A stretch of 64,000 bases of DNA from Gloeopeniophorella convolvens (lineage: Eukaryota; Basidiomycota; Agaricomycetes; Russulales), in the NCBI GenBank assembly GCA_022496205.1, contig WTXD01000073.1, positions 1-64,000 on the forward strand, read 5' to 3'. Every line of letters starts with the position of its first letter. The first letter of the stretch is position 1. The position numbers and the translations under genes were made by a program. The notes beneath the pieces are model-generated. The model saw only the letters and a list, made by a program, of their open reading frames with translations, did not search any database and was not told the origin of the DNA. This document shows, in pieces, positions 47,186 to 56,871 of this stretch.

Positions 47186-47904
47186 GGTGAAAGGACAGAA
47201 CGTCAGCGTTGACCCTGGTTATGTATATGAGGAATGAAGCTAGCCGAGCGGCTACAAACAGACTGCGGGGCACCCGTGCGGCATCCTAGCAGATATCGGC
47301 GTGCCGCCGCCAATCCGAGTGCTCGAACCGCCCCGCCGAGGGGATTAACACAGGAACGGAGAACTCACAGTGCTGCGCGCTTTGCCCGAGGAGCCAGTTC
47401 TTGACGATGATGAAAGGGATTGGTGCCCGCTTCTAGAGGATGATAAAGAAGCTGCACTTGGTGGTGGTTGTGGCTGCTTGATGGCCATGCTGGATGTCGT
47501 CGTCGTCGGTGGAGGAGAAAGGGCGAGGGGCCGAGGGGCTGAGCGCGGCCGCAGTGTCTCTGAACGCGCATCAATCGACCAGCCCTCATTACGTCAGCTC
47601 GTGCCAGTGCCCGAGCTGTGCCCGAGACACCGACACCTACTGCTCGAACAACAGACCACCATTATCGCATCTTGCCGTCGCACATATCGAGCGCAATGCA
47701 CAGCACATACAGCAGAGATCTACTACACGAACAGCTATCCTTCGCAGTTCATCTTTGCTCGCCCCGTCAGCAGGCACAGGACCCCTTTCCCTGAGTCCGC
47801 ATCCGAAACACGAATGCTCAACTCACTGCTCTTGTGCCATAATCATTTCCGGCAGGCATAGCATCTCTTTCCGTACGGCACGAGTAGTCAATGCGCTGCA
47901 CCGA
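47186..47904. other. Upstream region of BUD6
   Basis: Holds the probable BUD6 leader and promoter. A minus-strand open frame at 47365-47589 sits next to a GTGAGT site and might be a 5' untranslated exon, but no good acceptor is seen close to the ATG. Confidence 0.35.
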
Positions 47905-48309
47905 AATGCCGTCGGCCGGCGCGAATACCCACGACTCGAAGGTGAACCCAGGCCAGTCACGGCGTACGTCGAGTACGGTGAACCCGGCTGCATATGCTGC
48001 GCGTAGTGAATGTAGCAAACTTCAGTATGAGGAAGGCCCTCACGAACACACTTGGGTCGGCTGAGTGGGACCTCCCCTCGGCCCCCATCATGTACAAACT
48101 AGCGTATATGATACACAGCGGTATCAGCGCGGGGGGTGCAATGAACGTGATGATGGGCTCGGCGTCAACCTCCGTAACAGACTAGCCAATCGAAGAGAAT
48201 CGTTCGTATGGACACTCAGCGTGGCATACGGTAGCAGATACCGCATGAGAAGGAATACAATCGCCGCAGGGTTGCCGCCGCCGAACGCGCCCGAGAAAGC
48301 ATGAACGTC
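47905..48309 (-). pseudogene. Decayed PhzF-like gene with internal deletion
   Basis: Three separated pieces follow PhzF order on the minus strand but in different frames. GAFGGGNPAAIV (48253-48309) matches the N-terminal motif. AEPIITFIAPP (about 48130-48165) matches the NQPITVFVAP strand. WPGFTFESWVFAP (47905-47955) matches the VPGVAFESRMFAP strand before the second half's loop. The section between the second and third pieces, including the LCGHAT-type motif, is missing, and the EDPxCG motif is absent. It therefore looks like a relic of a duplicate of the intact PhzF-2 gene immediately upstream, on the same strand. Frames and order are seen; age and cause are inferred. Confidence 0.65.
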
Positions 48310-48564
48310 ACGTATGAGGCATGCATCTGCCCAAAATTTCCTTGCTGCTCGTCCTGCTGACCTTTGGTCCTCAGATCCGCAACTAGTAGGATGGATGTCG
48401 CTCGGCGAAAGTGCGACCGCATGCACCTTCCGTATCTCTGAGCTTCCTTTACCCGGACAGAGTCCCGGTCATTCCGTAAGCCCATTGTACATTGGTGGTT
48501 GGTATCTAGTTGCTAATATACTGTAATTTTGTCGATTGGATTAGAGCATCGACCGCTAAGGTGA
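48310..48564. other. Short spacer between the PhzF relic and PhzF-2
   Basis: 255 nt containing the likely decayed upstream end of the relic and the 3' flank of PhzF-2. Nothing else seen. Confidence 0.35.
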
Positions 48565-49503
48565 TCAAGCATACAACTCTCCTTTCGAAACTGTCCTCAC
48601 TTCCCCGGCCAACTTAATCCGCCCCTCGGTACTGTCCAGTAAAACCCTGAGATCACCACCACGCTCGCTGACCTGTTTTGCAAAGACAGCCCCCGACAAG
48701 CTGTTCGCATCCATCCAATATGGCGTCGACAACGTGTGTGCAGTACCGCATACTGGATCTTCTGGAAGGCCAGCACTGGGCGCAAACATGCGCGATTCGA
48801 AGGCAACACCTGGAACCAACGACGGAGCCACGATAACATGTACAAGGAACGAGCTGTCCCGCTGCATAAAGTCGATCCCGTCAGCCTCATGAGCGCAGCT
48901 GCTCACGCACAAGGCACTCACGAATGCGTTCACGTCCACTTTGATGTTCTTCAAGTCAAGGGTGTCGACCTCCGCGAGTGCATACATGTGCAGGTGAGTC
49001 ACGCCATGCCCCGTATATTTGACTGGCACGTCCTTTCCCAGTGCGCGTGCGAGTACGCCGCGCAGCTTCGTGTCCTCCGCGGGTTTGAGCGCCTCCGCGC
49101 GCTCCGAATCAAGGTCAATCTCGACGCGGCCCTCCTCCGCGCGCCGCGCAATCAAGTGTTTGCCCGACGTCGCCTCGAAGCGGATTGCCTGTGCGTCCGC
49201 GTGTAGCGCGAGCAGTGCTGCGCCCGCCGCGAGCGTGCCGTGTCCACAGAGCGGCGCCTCAATTGACGGTGTGAACCAGCGGATGCCAAAGGTCGGTACC
49301 TGCGCAGTACCCGCCTCCTTCGGCGCGACGAAGACGGTGATCGGCTGGTTGAAGTTCGCCGCGACGGTCTGCAATGTCGCGTCGGGGAGCGCCTGTAATG
49401 ACGGCACGTGCACGATCGCGGCGGGGTTGCCCCCGCCGAGCCGGTCTGTGAACGCGTTCTCGATGCTGAAGGCGAGTGTTTGCAGGCGGGTGTCGATCGT
49501 CAT
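48565..49503 (-). CDS. PhzF-like isomerase/epimerase family protein 2
   Basis: Second intact PhzF-family gene. Exons 48922-49503 and 48565-48861 give 292 residues. Its second exon is exactly as long as that of PhzF-1 (297 nt). It carries FTDRLGGGNPAAIV, FNQPITVFVAP, RWFTPSIEAPLCGHGT, VAFESRMFAP, PEDPVCGTAH and the VRTVSKGELYA ending. The start ATG at 49503 aligns with PhzF-1. A further in-frame ATG at 49569 would add 22 residues with no counterpart. The intron 48862-48921 is 60 nt, a multiple of three and stop-free, so retention would insert 20 residues. The alignment with PhzF-1 supports splicing. Substrate unknown; localisation likely cytosolic, as no signal peptide is seen. Confidence 0.92.
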   Translation of the reverse strand: MTIDTRLQTLAFSIENAFTDRLGGGNPAAIVHVPSLQALPDATLQTVAANFNQPITVFVAPKEAGTAQVPTFGIRWFTPSIEAPLCGHGTLAAGAALLALHADAQAIRFEATSGKHLIARRAEEGRVEIDLDSERAEALKPAEDTKLRGVLARALGKDVPVKYTGHGVTHLHMYALAEVDTLDLKNIKVDVNAFVSALCVSSCAHEADGIDFMQRDSSFLVHVIVAPSLVPGVAFESRMFAPSAGLPEDPVCGTAHTLSTPYWMDANSLSGAVFAKQVSERGGDLRVLLDSTEGRIKLAGEVRTVSKGELYA

Positions 49504-50988
49504 GGTGGTTGCAGCTACAGCCGAAGGGATGCGGGGTGCGTATTGCTGTCCCCACCGCATCGCAAGCATATTTATGCGCTGCAGCGGAAGATCCCTATGA
49601 TCCTGACCCTGGTCCTGATCTGCAGACTGCGAATCACCAACGGTCTAGATCGCCAAACCGAGCCCGCTAGCCGGCATTAGACCGCCCGTTACGGAACGCG
49701 GCGTGGGTCCGAGGAGGTCCGAGGGTTAGAGGCCAAAGACAACATGTACCTGTCACGACCAATCTATCACTTGCAACACGGCGGCGTTCACGTTACTTCT
49801 AGCATCGACAGTCCGCATCGGATGGGCAGTGAAGCTTGAAGCTAAGTAGTGGCGACAGTCTGAGTTTAGCATCCTTGGCGGAAGTAGAGCTCATCCGACG
49901 TGGTCCAGCGCGCGTTTACTAATGCCCTGCGTCGTATCATATCTCCATTCGTTTGATGAGTCCAGCCGCTTTTGTGGGTCCGAGTCTGGCGCAGCGACTC
50001 CTGGTAAAGTGAACTCACCTGGCAACTGTTGAGCTGCGCTGTAAAGCGACACGAGAGGCTCAGTAGCGCAGGTGTTAGATTCCAATATTCATATAATAGT
50101 CGATCCAGCATTCGGCCTCCATTCGGGCAGCCCTGTCAACCAGGTGGTGCATGCGCAGTGCGCGTTCGGTCATGCGAAAGATAATTTTCGAGAGGTGCAG
50201 CAAGGTACGCGAATGTCCAAGAGAAGGATAGTCACAGACACCACAGGCGGAAGCGCTGACGCGTAAACAAAGCTCAGCTGATAAACTGCTGACTTGGGGA
50301 AATCCGATTCGGAGGAGATTTCCCCCTGGGCGGCGCCAACGAGTCATGAGTGCTCCCACACCGCATCTCGGAGATGGGTGGAGGCTTGGTAAATGCCCCT
50401 ATATCATCTCGGGAACCCAACGCTGCCGTTGCTGAGTTACTAGTTATGTGTTAATCAGTAGTGTTCATGTGCCAGCTGAGGTTTGTGAACTTGGCCGTGA
50501 CGACGGCTAGCGAGTGCTGCATGGCAAGACCACGTTCAGAAACGTTGGTATTTCTTCCCTTAGATCTTGCTCAGCTGACAATAGCCAGATGCATCGATAT
50601 CATGGTTGAAGATGCTTTATGTGTTGTTGAACAAACTGAGAACCTTTCCAAGAGACAATCAAAGCTTAGTAACCGGTCTGATGGGACTGGCACTATGCGG
50701 GACGTTCAGTGTGATCCTGGATAGATCCTTGGACGCGAATTCTTCCGGCGTCTTTGTCGTACACGTACAGGAAGCAGTCCATCACGAACTCCTCGGTAGC
50801 TTCGACATCGACCATCCATAATAGAACATCGATAGCGATGTGCGGCACATCCAACACAGAGACAACAGCATCAACACTAGACAGGTGGAGATCAGTAGAG
50901 CTACATGTAAGAATCACGGCGACAGCAACAAGGACAAAGGAACAAAAACCAAGACATAGACCGAGAAAGATAAGTTAAGTGGACCTCG
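49504..50988. other. Intergenic 1.5 kb, no supported gene
   Basis: Upstream of PhzF-2 and downstream of the coiled-coil gene. Frames at 50461-50978 on the plus strand and 50693-50917 on the minus strand overlap and have no recognised motif. Confidence 0.4.
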
Positions 50989-52703
50989 CTATCCAGGCCA
51001 GAGATCGTCCGGATCGAGTAGTACGGTCGGCTGAAGCGGCGTGGCGAGTTCCATCGGTTCGCCGTCGTCGTGGCCGAGTACGTCTTCCTGCGTGGGAACT
51101 GGCGCTGGTAGTGGCACAATGAGCTCGCGGAGCGCCGTTTCGCGCGCAGCCGACGCGGCAAGCTCAGCACGCAGCCTGGGTATAGGATGATCAATCGTAA
51201 TGTCATGAGCAAACTTATGGTTGCCTTACCGGATACACTCTTCCTCGACAAGCAGTATCCGCTTGAAGGCGTGTGGAGTGCTAGCGCGCGACGGTGTGTC
51301 CTGGGGGTTAGATCAAGCGTGAGTAAATTAAGTTCCTTTCTTCGGGCATGTCGTGCCACGTACCTGGTGCAGTGGCGCGCGCGCTCGGGCAGAAGCATGC
51401 GAAAGACGCTGTTCCTCCGCACGTAAGCCCTCAAGGTTCTTCATTACGGCCTCTATCTGACGTGCAAGGTCCACCGGAGCAGCCGGTACGACCGATGCAC
51501 GGCTTGTCAGCTGCGTCTGTGTCCGTGCTTCCAGTAACGGAGATGGCGGCGACAATAACAACGGCGACGGAGACTTCAGTGGACGCTGCGGCAGCAAAGA
51601 CGGTGATGACGTAGCAGGTCGCGGGGACAGCAATGACGTAGGAGACAGTGGAGGCGGTGTCGCGGTTCGGGACACCCCCGGACGCGTGGCATTCTCGGTA
51701 CCCATGGGCGGACTTTCCTCAAGCGCAGCGTGAGCGTTCTCGAGCTACGGTGTAACGCGGACGCAATGCGGGCCACCGGTGTCAGTATGCAAGATGAATT
51801 GATGGGTGGAGACGGCCTAGCGGACCTTTTGGACGAGGCCGGCTACTTCATGTGTCAAGGCCTCATTGCGTGCAGCAGATTGCTGCAGCGCACGGATCGC
51901 GTCCTCGCGTGAGAGTCGCAGCGGAGGAGATTCGGCACGTGGTAGGGGCGTGGACGCTGTGTCGTAGCGAGCTTCTAGCTCGGCCTCACGGCGGGCTAAC
52001 TGTGCTTCGAGCTCCGTGACGCGTTGCACCACTTCTGCGCGCGCTGCACGTTCGCGTTCGTATTCCTCCCGTAGTGCGGTGATCACCGCTGCTGAATACG
52101 CGCGGGCGGACTTGATCCAAGTTGCTTCTGGAGGTTCGTGTAGGGAACGTCCCCTTGGCGGGGCTGTTGATGAAGCGGGGCTGAGCGAAGCGAGCAACAC
52201 GACAGGAGCTCAGGTGCGCACCGGCGAGGCTGGTCGATGCGAGGCCGCTATGCGGCCACAAGCCGTAATCGTTGCATAGTTCGACTGCAGACACACGTTG
52301 AGAACACGTTGAACGGTTGTTGCGGGCTACACATACCCTTCTCGATGAGATGCATGACGGCTTCGCGCAAACTGTCTCGTTCTACCTCCATCGCGGTGCG
52401 CTCGGCTCTCGCGGCGCGTACCTGTGCCTGGAGTACAGAGCATTGATAGCGCGCATCAGAGACCTCCCCAGCATGTGCACGGCGCTCCGAGTCGAGGACG
52501 TCGAGGGTGGCCATGAGACGTGCATGCAACTTGGCGGCGCGGGCGGCATGTGCGGCCAACTCAAGTTCGAGGTCGGCGATCTAAGTGGACTGCCGAACTG
52601 AGACATATCTGGAGAAGGCAGGCACGGTGCCAAATATGGAGAGGCGCACCTGTTTGTCTTTGTGCTTGTCATGGCGTGAGGCGGGGTGCTGGGAGGGTCC
52701 CAT
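50989..52703 (-). CDS. Seven-exon coiled-coil protein, function unknown
   Basis: Exons 52650-52703, 52337-52580, 52222-52284, 51826-52163, 51364-51744, 51230-51300 and 50989-51175 keep phase throughout, giving 445 residues. The ATG at 52703 was chosen because it makes exon 1 join in phase 0 to a coiled-coil frame; the ATG at 52669 gives a phase conflict. Two heptad-rich segments are visible: the first from IADLELELAAHAARAAKLHA through VRAARAERTAMEVERDSLRE, the second around EEYERERAARAEVVQRVTEL. Between them is a VELCNDYGLWPHSG stretch that looks conserved. A Ser/Pro-rich linker follows, then a short helix and an acidic tail ending DPDDLWPG. I do not recognise the family; a cytoskeletal or centrosomal scaffold would be speculation. 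Confidence 0.72.
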
Positions 52704-52824
52704 CCGGCGACCACTGACTCAATCAAACAAGCGGAAGCGGCCCACGGCGCGTGGCAGGCTCGCATCAAACGTATGCTCGGCCCATACGCAGCCTTATATG
52801 GGTGCATTTGTCGATCGCTATCAC

Positions 52825-52908
52825 GGCTCAATGGTCTAGTAGTATGATTCCTTCTTCGGGCTTTACCGAGAATGGAGGAGGTCCCGGGTTCAATTCCCGG
52901 TTGAGCCC
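52825..52908 (+). tRNA. tRNA-Pro(CGG): tRNA-Pro (anticodon CGG) with a 12-nt intron
   Basis: Acceptor stem GGCTCAA pairs with TTGAGCC and is followed by discriminator C. The anticodon stem CCTTC/GGAGG encloses TT-CGG-G, with the anticodon at 52857-52859. The intron CTTTACCGAGAA at 52861-52872 sits after position 37 and carries ACCGA, which can pair with the anticodon, a usual feature of tRNA introns. The T arm CCGGG-TTCAATT-CCCGG is perfect. The body matches eukaryotic tRNA-Pro. Seven T residues follow. Confidence 0.94.
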
Positions 52909-52915
52909 TTTTTTT
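52909..52915 (+). terminator. RNA polymerase III terminator of the tRNA-Pro gene
   Basis: A run of seven T residues starts directly after the discriminator base of the tRNA, the standard Pol III stop. Confidence 0.85.
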
Positions 52916-53448
52916 CTCGCCCTCTCGACGGATACTTGCCTCCCCCGGCTTTGATCCATCGCACGGCCGGGATCTTACCGTCTCTCTGAGAATTTAATAG
53001 CCAATCCGGAGCTAGCCAGCTAGCCCCACATGTAATGCCGGCTCGATGGTCTGCCAGCACCCGCTAGCCTCAATGCTCGTCCGACCAGGCGGCTGGCCAG
53101 GCAGGTTCAAACGAGACATAGATACAGTGATATACATAGATGTGTGACGGCAGTAGACAGTGTTCAATTCAACGTTCCAACTTGCAAAGGTCGTCGAGCC
53201 TGACGGGCATTTGTTTGTTTCGAGAGCTCGGATGCGAGATGCCATTCAATTATCACGCTGATCTCGCCCCACCGGCTATACCGCCAAACACCAAAATTAT
53301 GTTGTCTTGGCAGTCAGCACTGGGAAGTGTGATTGGAAGTACAGTACGTTGAGCAGTCGAGCGGGTCGACCCCTGCCGGATGTCACATGGATGCGTGTTG
53401 GTGATGGTTGAAACGTTGATGACGGGTGCAGATGTAATCCAATCCTTT

Positions 53449-53463
53449 GTTGTTGTTGTTGTT
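53449..53463. repeat. TTG/GTT trinucleotide microsatellite
   Basis: Five TGT/TTG repeats, followed by an AT-rich run of six T residues. A plain microsatellite in non-coding DNA. Confidence 0.7.
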
Positions 53464-54897
53464 ATTTTTTACCCCTGACAGCATCCAGAATTGAAAGGCC
53501 GGCAGGATATTCTTCAGACCACGATCCGAGGTCGATGCAAAGTACGGCTCAGCGTTTGGGAAGCGCCGCTTGCAGGAGAAAAACCTTTGCTTGCGTCGTG
53601 CAATCGTACATGGCCGGTGTGAGCAGAATTTGGCACGCACAGCATATGATCGCATCATTATTGTTGTTTTTTCCACCGGAAGAGAGACAGGACCGATGAT
53701 AGTGACTACCTGTATCGCCCACCCGTTGGTGACGTCGAGATTGGCATCCAAGCTCCAAACTCATGCCTCTATCCGGACGCCATGGCGCTCGTACTGCTCA
53801 GTTGAGGACTCGCCAGCGCAACGATGTTGGATGCACGCACTGCAAAAACTCGGTCTCACAGTGGGCCCAGGTTCGCAACGAACGCCGTGTTCTGCGGAAA
53901 CCGAACGACCCTATCATGTGATCGCTGACCACCGGCGTGCAGGTTCCAGGGGCAACTCACCAATATCAGGCGCCGACATCGCCCTTCAGGGCGTGCTGCT
54001 GTGCCCCAGGCCGAAGGCCGGTGTAGACAATCGGTGGCGTGGCGCATGCCTGGCAACGTCGCTCCATACTGCGACTCGGCGCTATGTTTCTTAGAGCACG
54101 AAAGAATAGGATATGATGGAAATCCTCACCCTAACGGCCGTGAGGTCCATACAACGGGGGGAAGGCGGAAAGTAGTGCCCATAGGCTTCGCCGACACCCG
54201 AGAGGACGGCGTCAGAGGTTGCTCTGCGCAGAGAGCAACCTAGAGCAACGAGCGATCGAGAGTATGCACCCGAAGGGGTAGCGACATCAGCTGTTGGAGA
54301 AACCCCGCGCAACACGCGGCGGCTGGTATGGGGGCGGTGGCTGGCCCGACGGCGTACATCGTCTTTCGAGACGATGCGGCCGCGCGCGGATAGCGGTACC
54401 GACGGGGGTGAGAGGAGCGGCGGCGGTATACCGACGCATGCGCCGCCGCCGAACTTCGGATCTATGTCAGCACCACGCCAAGTGCACGCACCGACGTCGT
54501 TGGTCACAACTGTGGGGCCGGGGTGTCCTTGCGTGGCAGCAGGCGACGATGCATGCTTGCATGCAACGACCCCCCGCGATTCAAGCAGATGCTGCTTCAG
54601 AGCCGTTGTTGCGGCTCGACGATGCCCATCCATGTATTTCGATTCAGGACCGCATCGGAACATGGTGACTTGAGGGCGGGGGGACGTTGTAGACGATTGA
54701 GATGGCTGAGGCCGGGAAGTGTCGGTCCTTGTCAGTCGGGGGTGGGTCTAGATACCGTTCTCTGGGACTCGGAGCAAGAAGGCTCGGAGCGGTTTCTCGG
54801 GCTTGGGATGGTTCAACATCAAGATGCACATGATAGCAAGCTTGGTGTTCGAACTTGGGAGCAGTAGGCGAGCAGACAAACACGTGTCAATGCTGCG

Positions 54898-54946
54898 GGT
54901 CACCGGTCACCGGTCACCGGTCACCGGTTGCCGGTCGCCAGTCACG
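54898..54946. repeat. GGTCACC minisatellite, seven units
   Basis: Four perfect tandem GGTCACC units (54898-54925) are followed by three diverged ones (GGTTGCC, GGTCGCC, AGTCACG). It lies about 550 nt upstream of the thiolase start. Confidence 0.8.
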
Positions 54947-55127
54947 TAGCCATGGGCATATGCAAGCCCGCGAAGAGCCTGCCATTGGTCCGGCACAGAT
55001 CACTCCGAGAACCCCCCTTGGGTCGAACTGTGGTCCTGGCGGCTAATACCGACCTGATAATGATATCCAATCAGACCAGATTGGACCCTGAACGATCGAA
55101 CCAAATCACTACCTAGTTGCCGGAGCT

Positions 55128-55294
55128 CGAACCGAGGTCCCTGGCCAGGGGAGTTTGGCAGTGTACCTGGCTGCGGAATCAATCGAACCGAGGCCCTTGG
55201 ACAGGGTAGTTTGGCAGTGTATCTTGTCGTTGCACCTAGGCAGGACCAATTGAACCGGTACTCACATGGGTGGCTGGAGTTTGGCAGTAAGCTG
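55128..55294. repeat. Three degenerate tandem units in the thiolase upstream region
   Basis: Units begin at about 55128, 55183 and 55251. Each has GAACCG near its start and AGTTTGGCAGT in its second half (at 55151-55161, 55208-55218 and 55278-55288). Unit length varies from about 45 to 68 nt. They end about 190 nt before the thiolase ATG. Confidence 0.65.
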
Positions 55295-55487
55295 TGACGC
55301 GGATGTCCGCCTCGGTCAAGCTCGGAGTACGTACGTATATCCGATATAACGGTCAAGTTCGGTCATAGTCCTGCGCGCCAGCTTTATAACCACGCCTTGA
55401 CCCCGCTTGTCGTTTCCCCCACAATTACTCTACGTTCGTCTCATCAGTCGTCTCAATTCACAACAACAAGTCTCCTCACATCCAACC

Positions 55488-56871
55488 ATGGCATCTACCT
55501 CTGCAAAGGCTTCCGTCCTCGCAAAGAATGACGACGATGTTGTCATCGTTTCAGCGGTTCGTTCCGCTATGACTAAAGTTCGTTTTCGTCCCCGCTCTGC
55601 AATTCCTGGCCTTACATATCTTCTACACAGAGCAAGAAAGGGGGCTTCAAAGATACTCGTCCAGAAGAGATTCTCTCTGGCATCCTTCGTGCTGTCTACT
55701 CCAAAGTCAACCTTGACCCCGCCCTCATTGGGGACATTAGCGTTGGCAATGTCCTTCCTCCGTCTGGGGGTGCGTCTGCAGCCCGGATGGCCGCCTTGCA
55801 CGCCGGCATCCCCGTTTCCACCTCTATCGCCACCGTGAACCGCCAATGCTCGTCGGGCCTTACCGCTGTCAACCAGATTGCTGCCCAAATCGCGACTGGT
55901 CAGATTGATATTGGCATCGGTACGTCTCAAACGCCCTTTCGAATGGACTGTTGCTCACGGATTCGGCACAGGCGCTGGTGTTGAGTCGATGACGTTTGGT
56001 TATGGCCCCACATCGCAACCCGATGGCTGGTCCGAGACCGTTCTCTCTAATCAGGACGCTGAGGATTGCCTCCTCCCCATGGGCATCACTTCTGAAAACG
56101 TTGCGAAGGATTACGGCATCACACGCTCCCAGCAGGATGCTTTCGCCGCGAAGTCTTTCCAAAAGGCCGCGGCCGCGGCCAAGGCAGGCCGCTTCCGCGA
56201 CGAGATAGTGCCCATCAAGGTGCACTGGGTCGACCCAAAAACTGAGGAAGTCAGGGAGATTACCGTCTCCGCCGACGACGGCATCCGAGACGGTGTTACC
56301 GCCGAGAGTCTTTCCAAGCTCAAGCCCGCGTTTTCTAAGGATGGTTCGACGCATGCTGGTAACGCCTCGCAGATCTCCGACGGTGCTGCTGCCGTCCTTC
56401 TTGCCCGCCGTTCGGTAGCACAGCGCCTTGGTCTCCCTGTCGTTGGCAAGTTTATCGCAGCAGCGACTGCTGGCGTCCCTCCGCGTATCATGGGCGTTGG
56501 CCCTGCGTTTGCCATCCCCAAGGTGCTCAAGCGCGCGGGCCTTTCGCAGGATGATATCGACTTCTTTGAGATCAATGAGGCATTTGCATCGCAGGCTGTG
56601 TACTCCATTGAGAAGCTCGGCCTGTCGTACGACAAGGTCAACCTTAACGGTGGTGCCATCGCCATCGGTCATCCTCTCGGCATGAGTGAGTCTCGATCCA
56701 CCTTCCTTTGGATAGTCACGTTGATTGATATCGCACCCTCTTTCAGCCGGTGCGCGCCAGATCGCTACGGGTCTCAACATCGCGAAGCAGACAGACAAGA
56801 GAGTCTTTGTTACGAGTATGTGCATTGGCTCGGGGATGGGGATGGCCGCAGTGTTCGTAAGCGAGCACTGA
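55488..56871 (+). CDS. 3-ketoacyl-CoA thiolase (acetyl-CoA C-acyltransferase)
   Basis: Cleaves 3-ketoacyl-CoA with CoA to acetyl-CoA and a shortened acyl-CoA, the last step of beta-oxidation. Exons 55488-55577, 55631-55919, 55972-56685 and 56747-56871 give 405 residues. The nucleophilic Cys is in NRQCSSGL (Cys about 103). NEAFASQ, the GHPLG His (about 360) and CIGSGMG (Cys about 390) complete the active site. The final intron is fixed by GHPLGM joined to TGARQIATG. The sequence resembles the peroxisomal ACAA1/POT1 type rather than short-chain acetoacetyl-CoA thiolase. Yet the N terminus shows no PTS2 nonapeptide that I can see, and the C terminus (VSEH) is no PTS1, so the compartment is unclear. 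Tandem repeats lie directly upstream. Confidence 0.95.

Larger units (their letters stand above)
52916..55487. other. Intergenic 2.6 kb with repeats, upstream of the thiolase
   Basis: No gene supported. It holds a TTG microsatellite at 53449-53463, a 7-nt minisatellite at 54898-54946 and three degenerate 45-68 nt units at 55128-55294, followed by a TTTATAAC element near 55383 that could be the thiolase TATA box. Frames at 53570-54094 and 54091-54663 have no motif. Confidence 0.45.
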
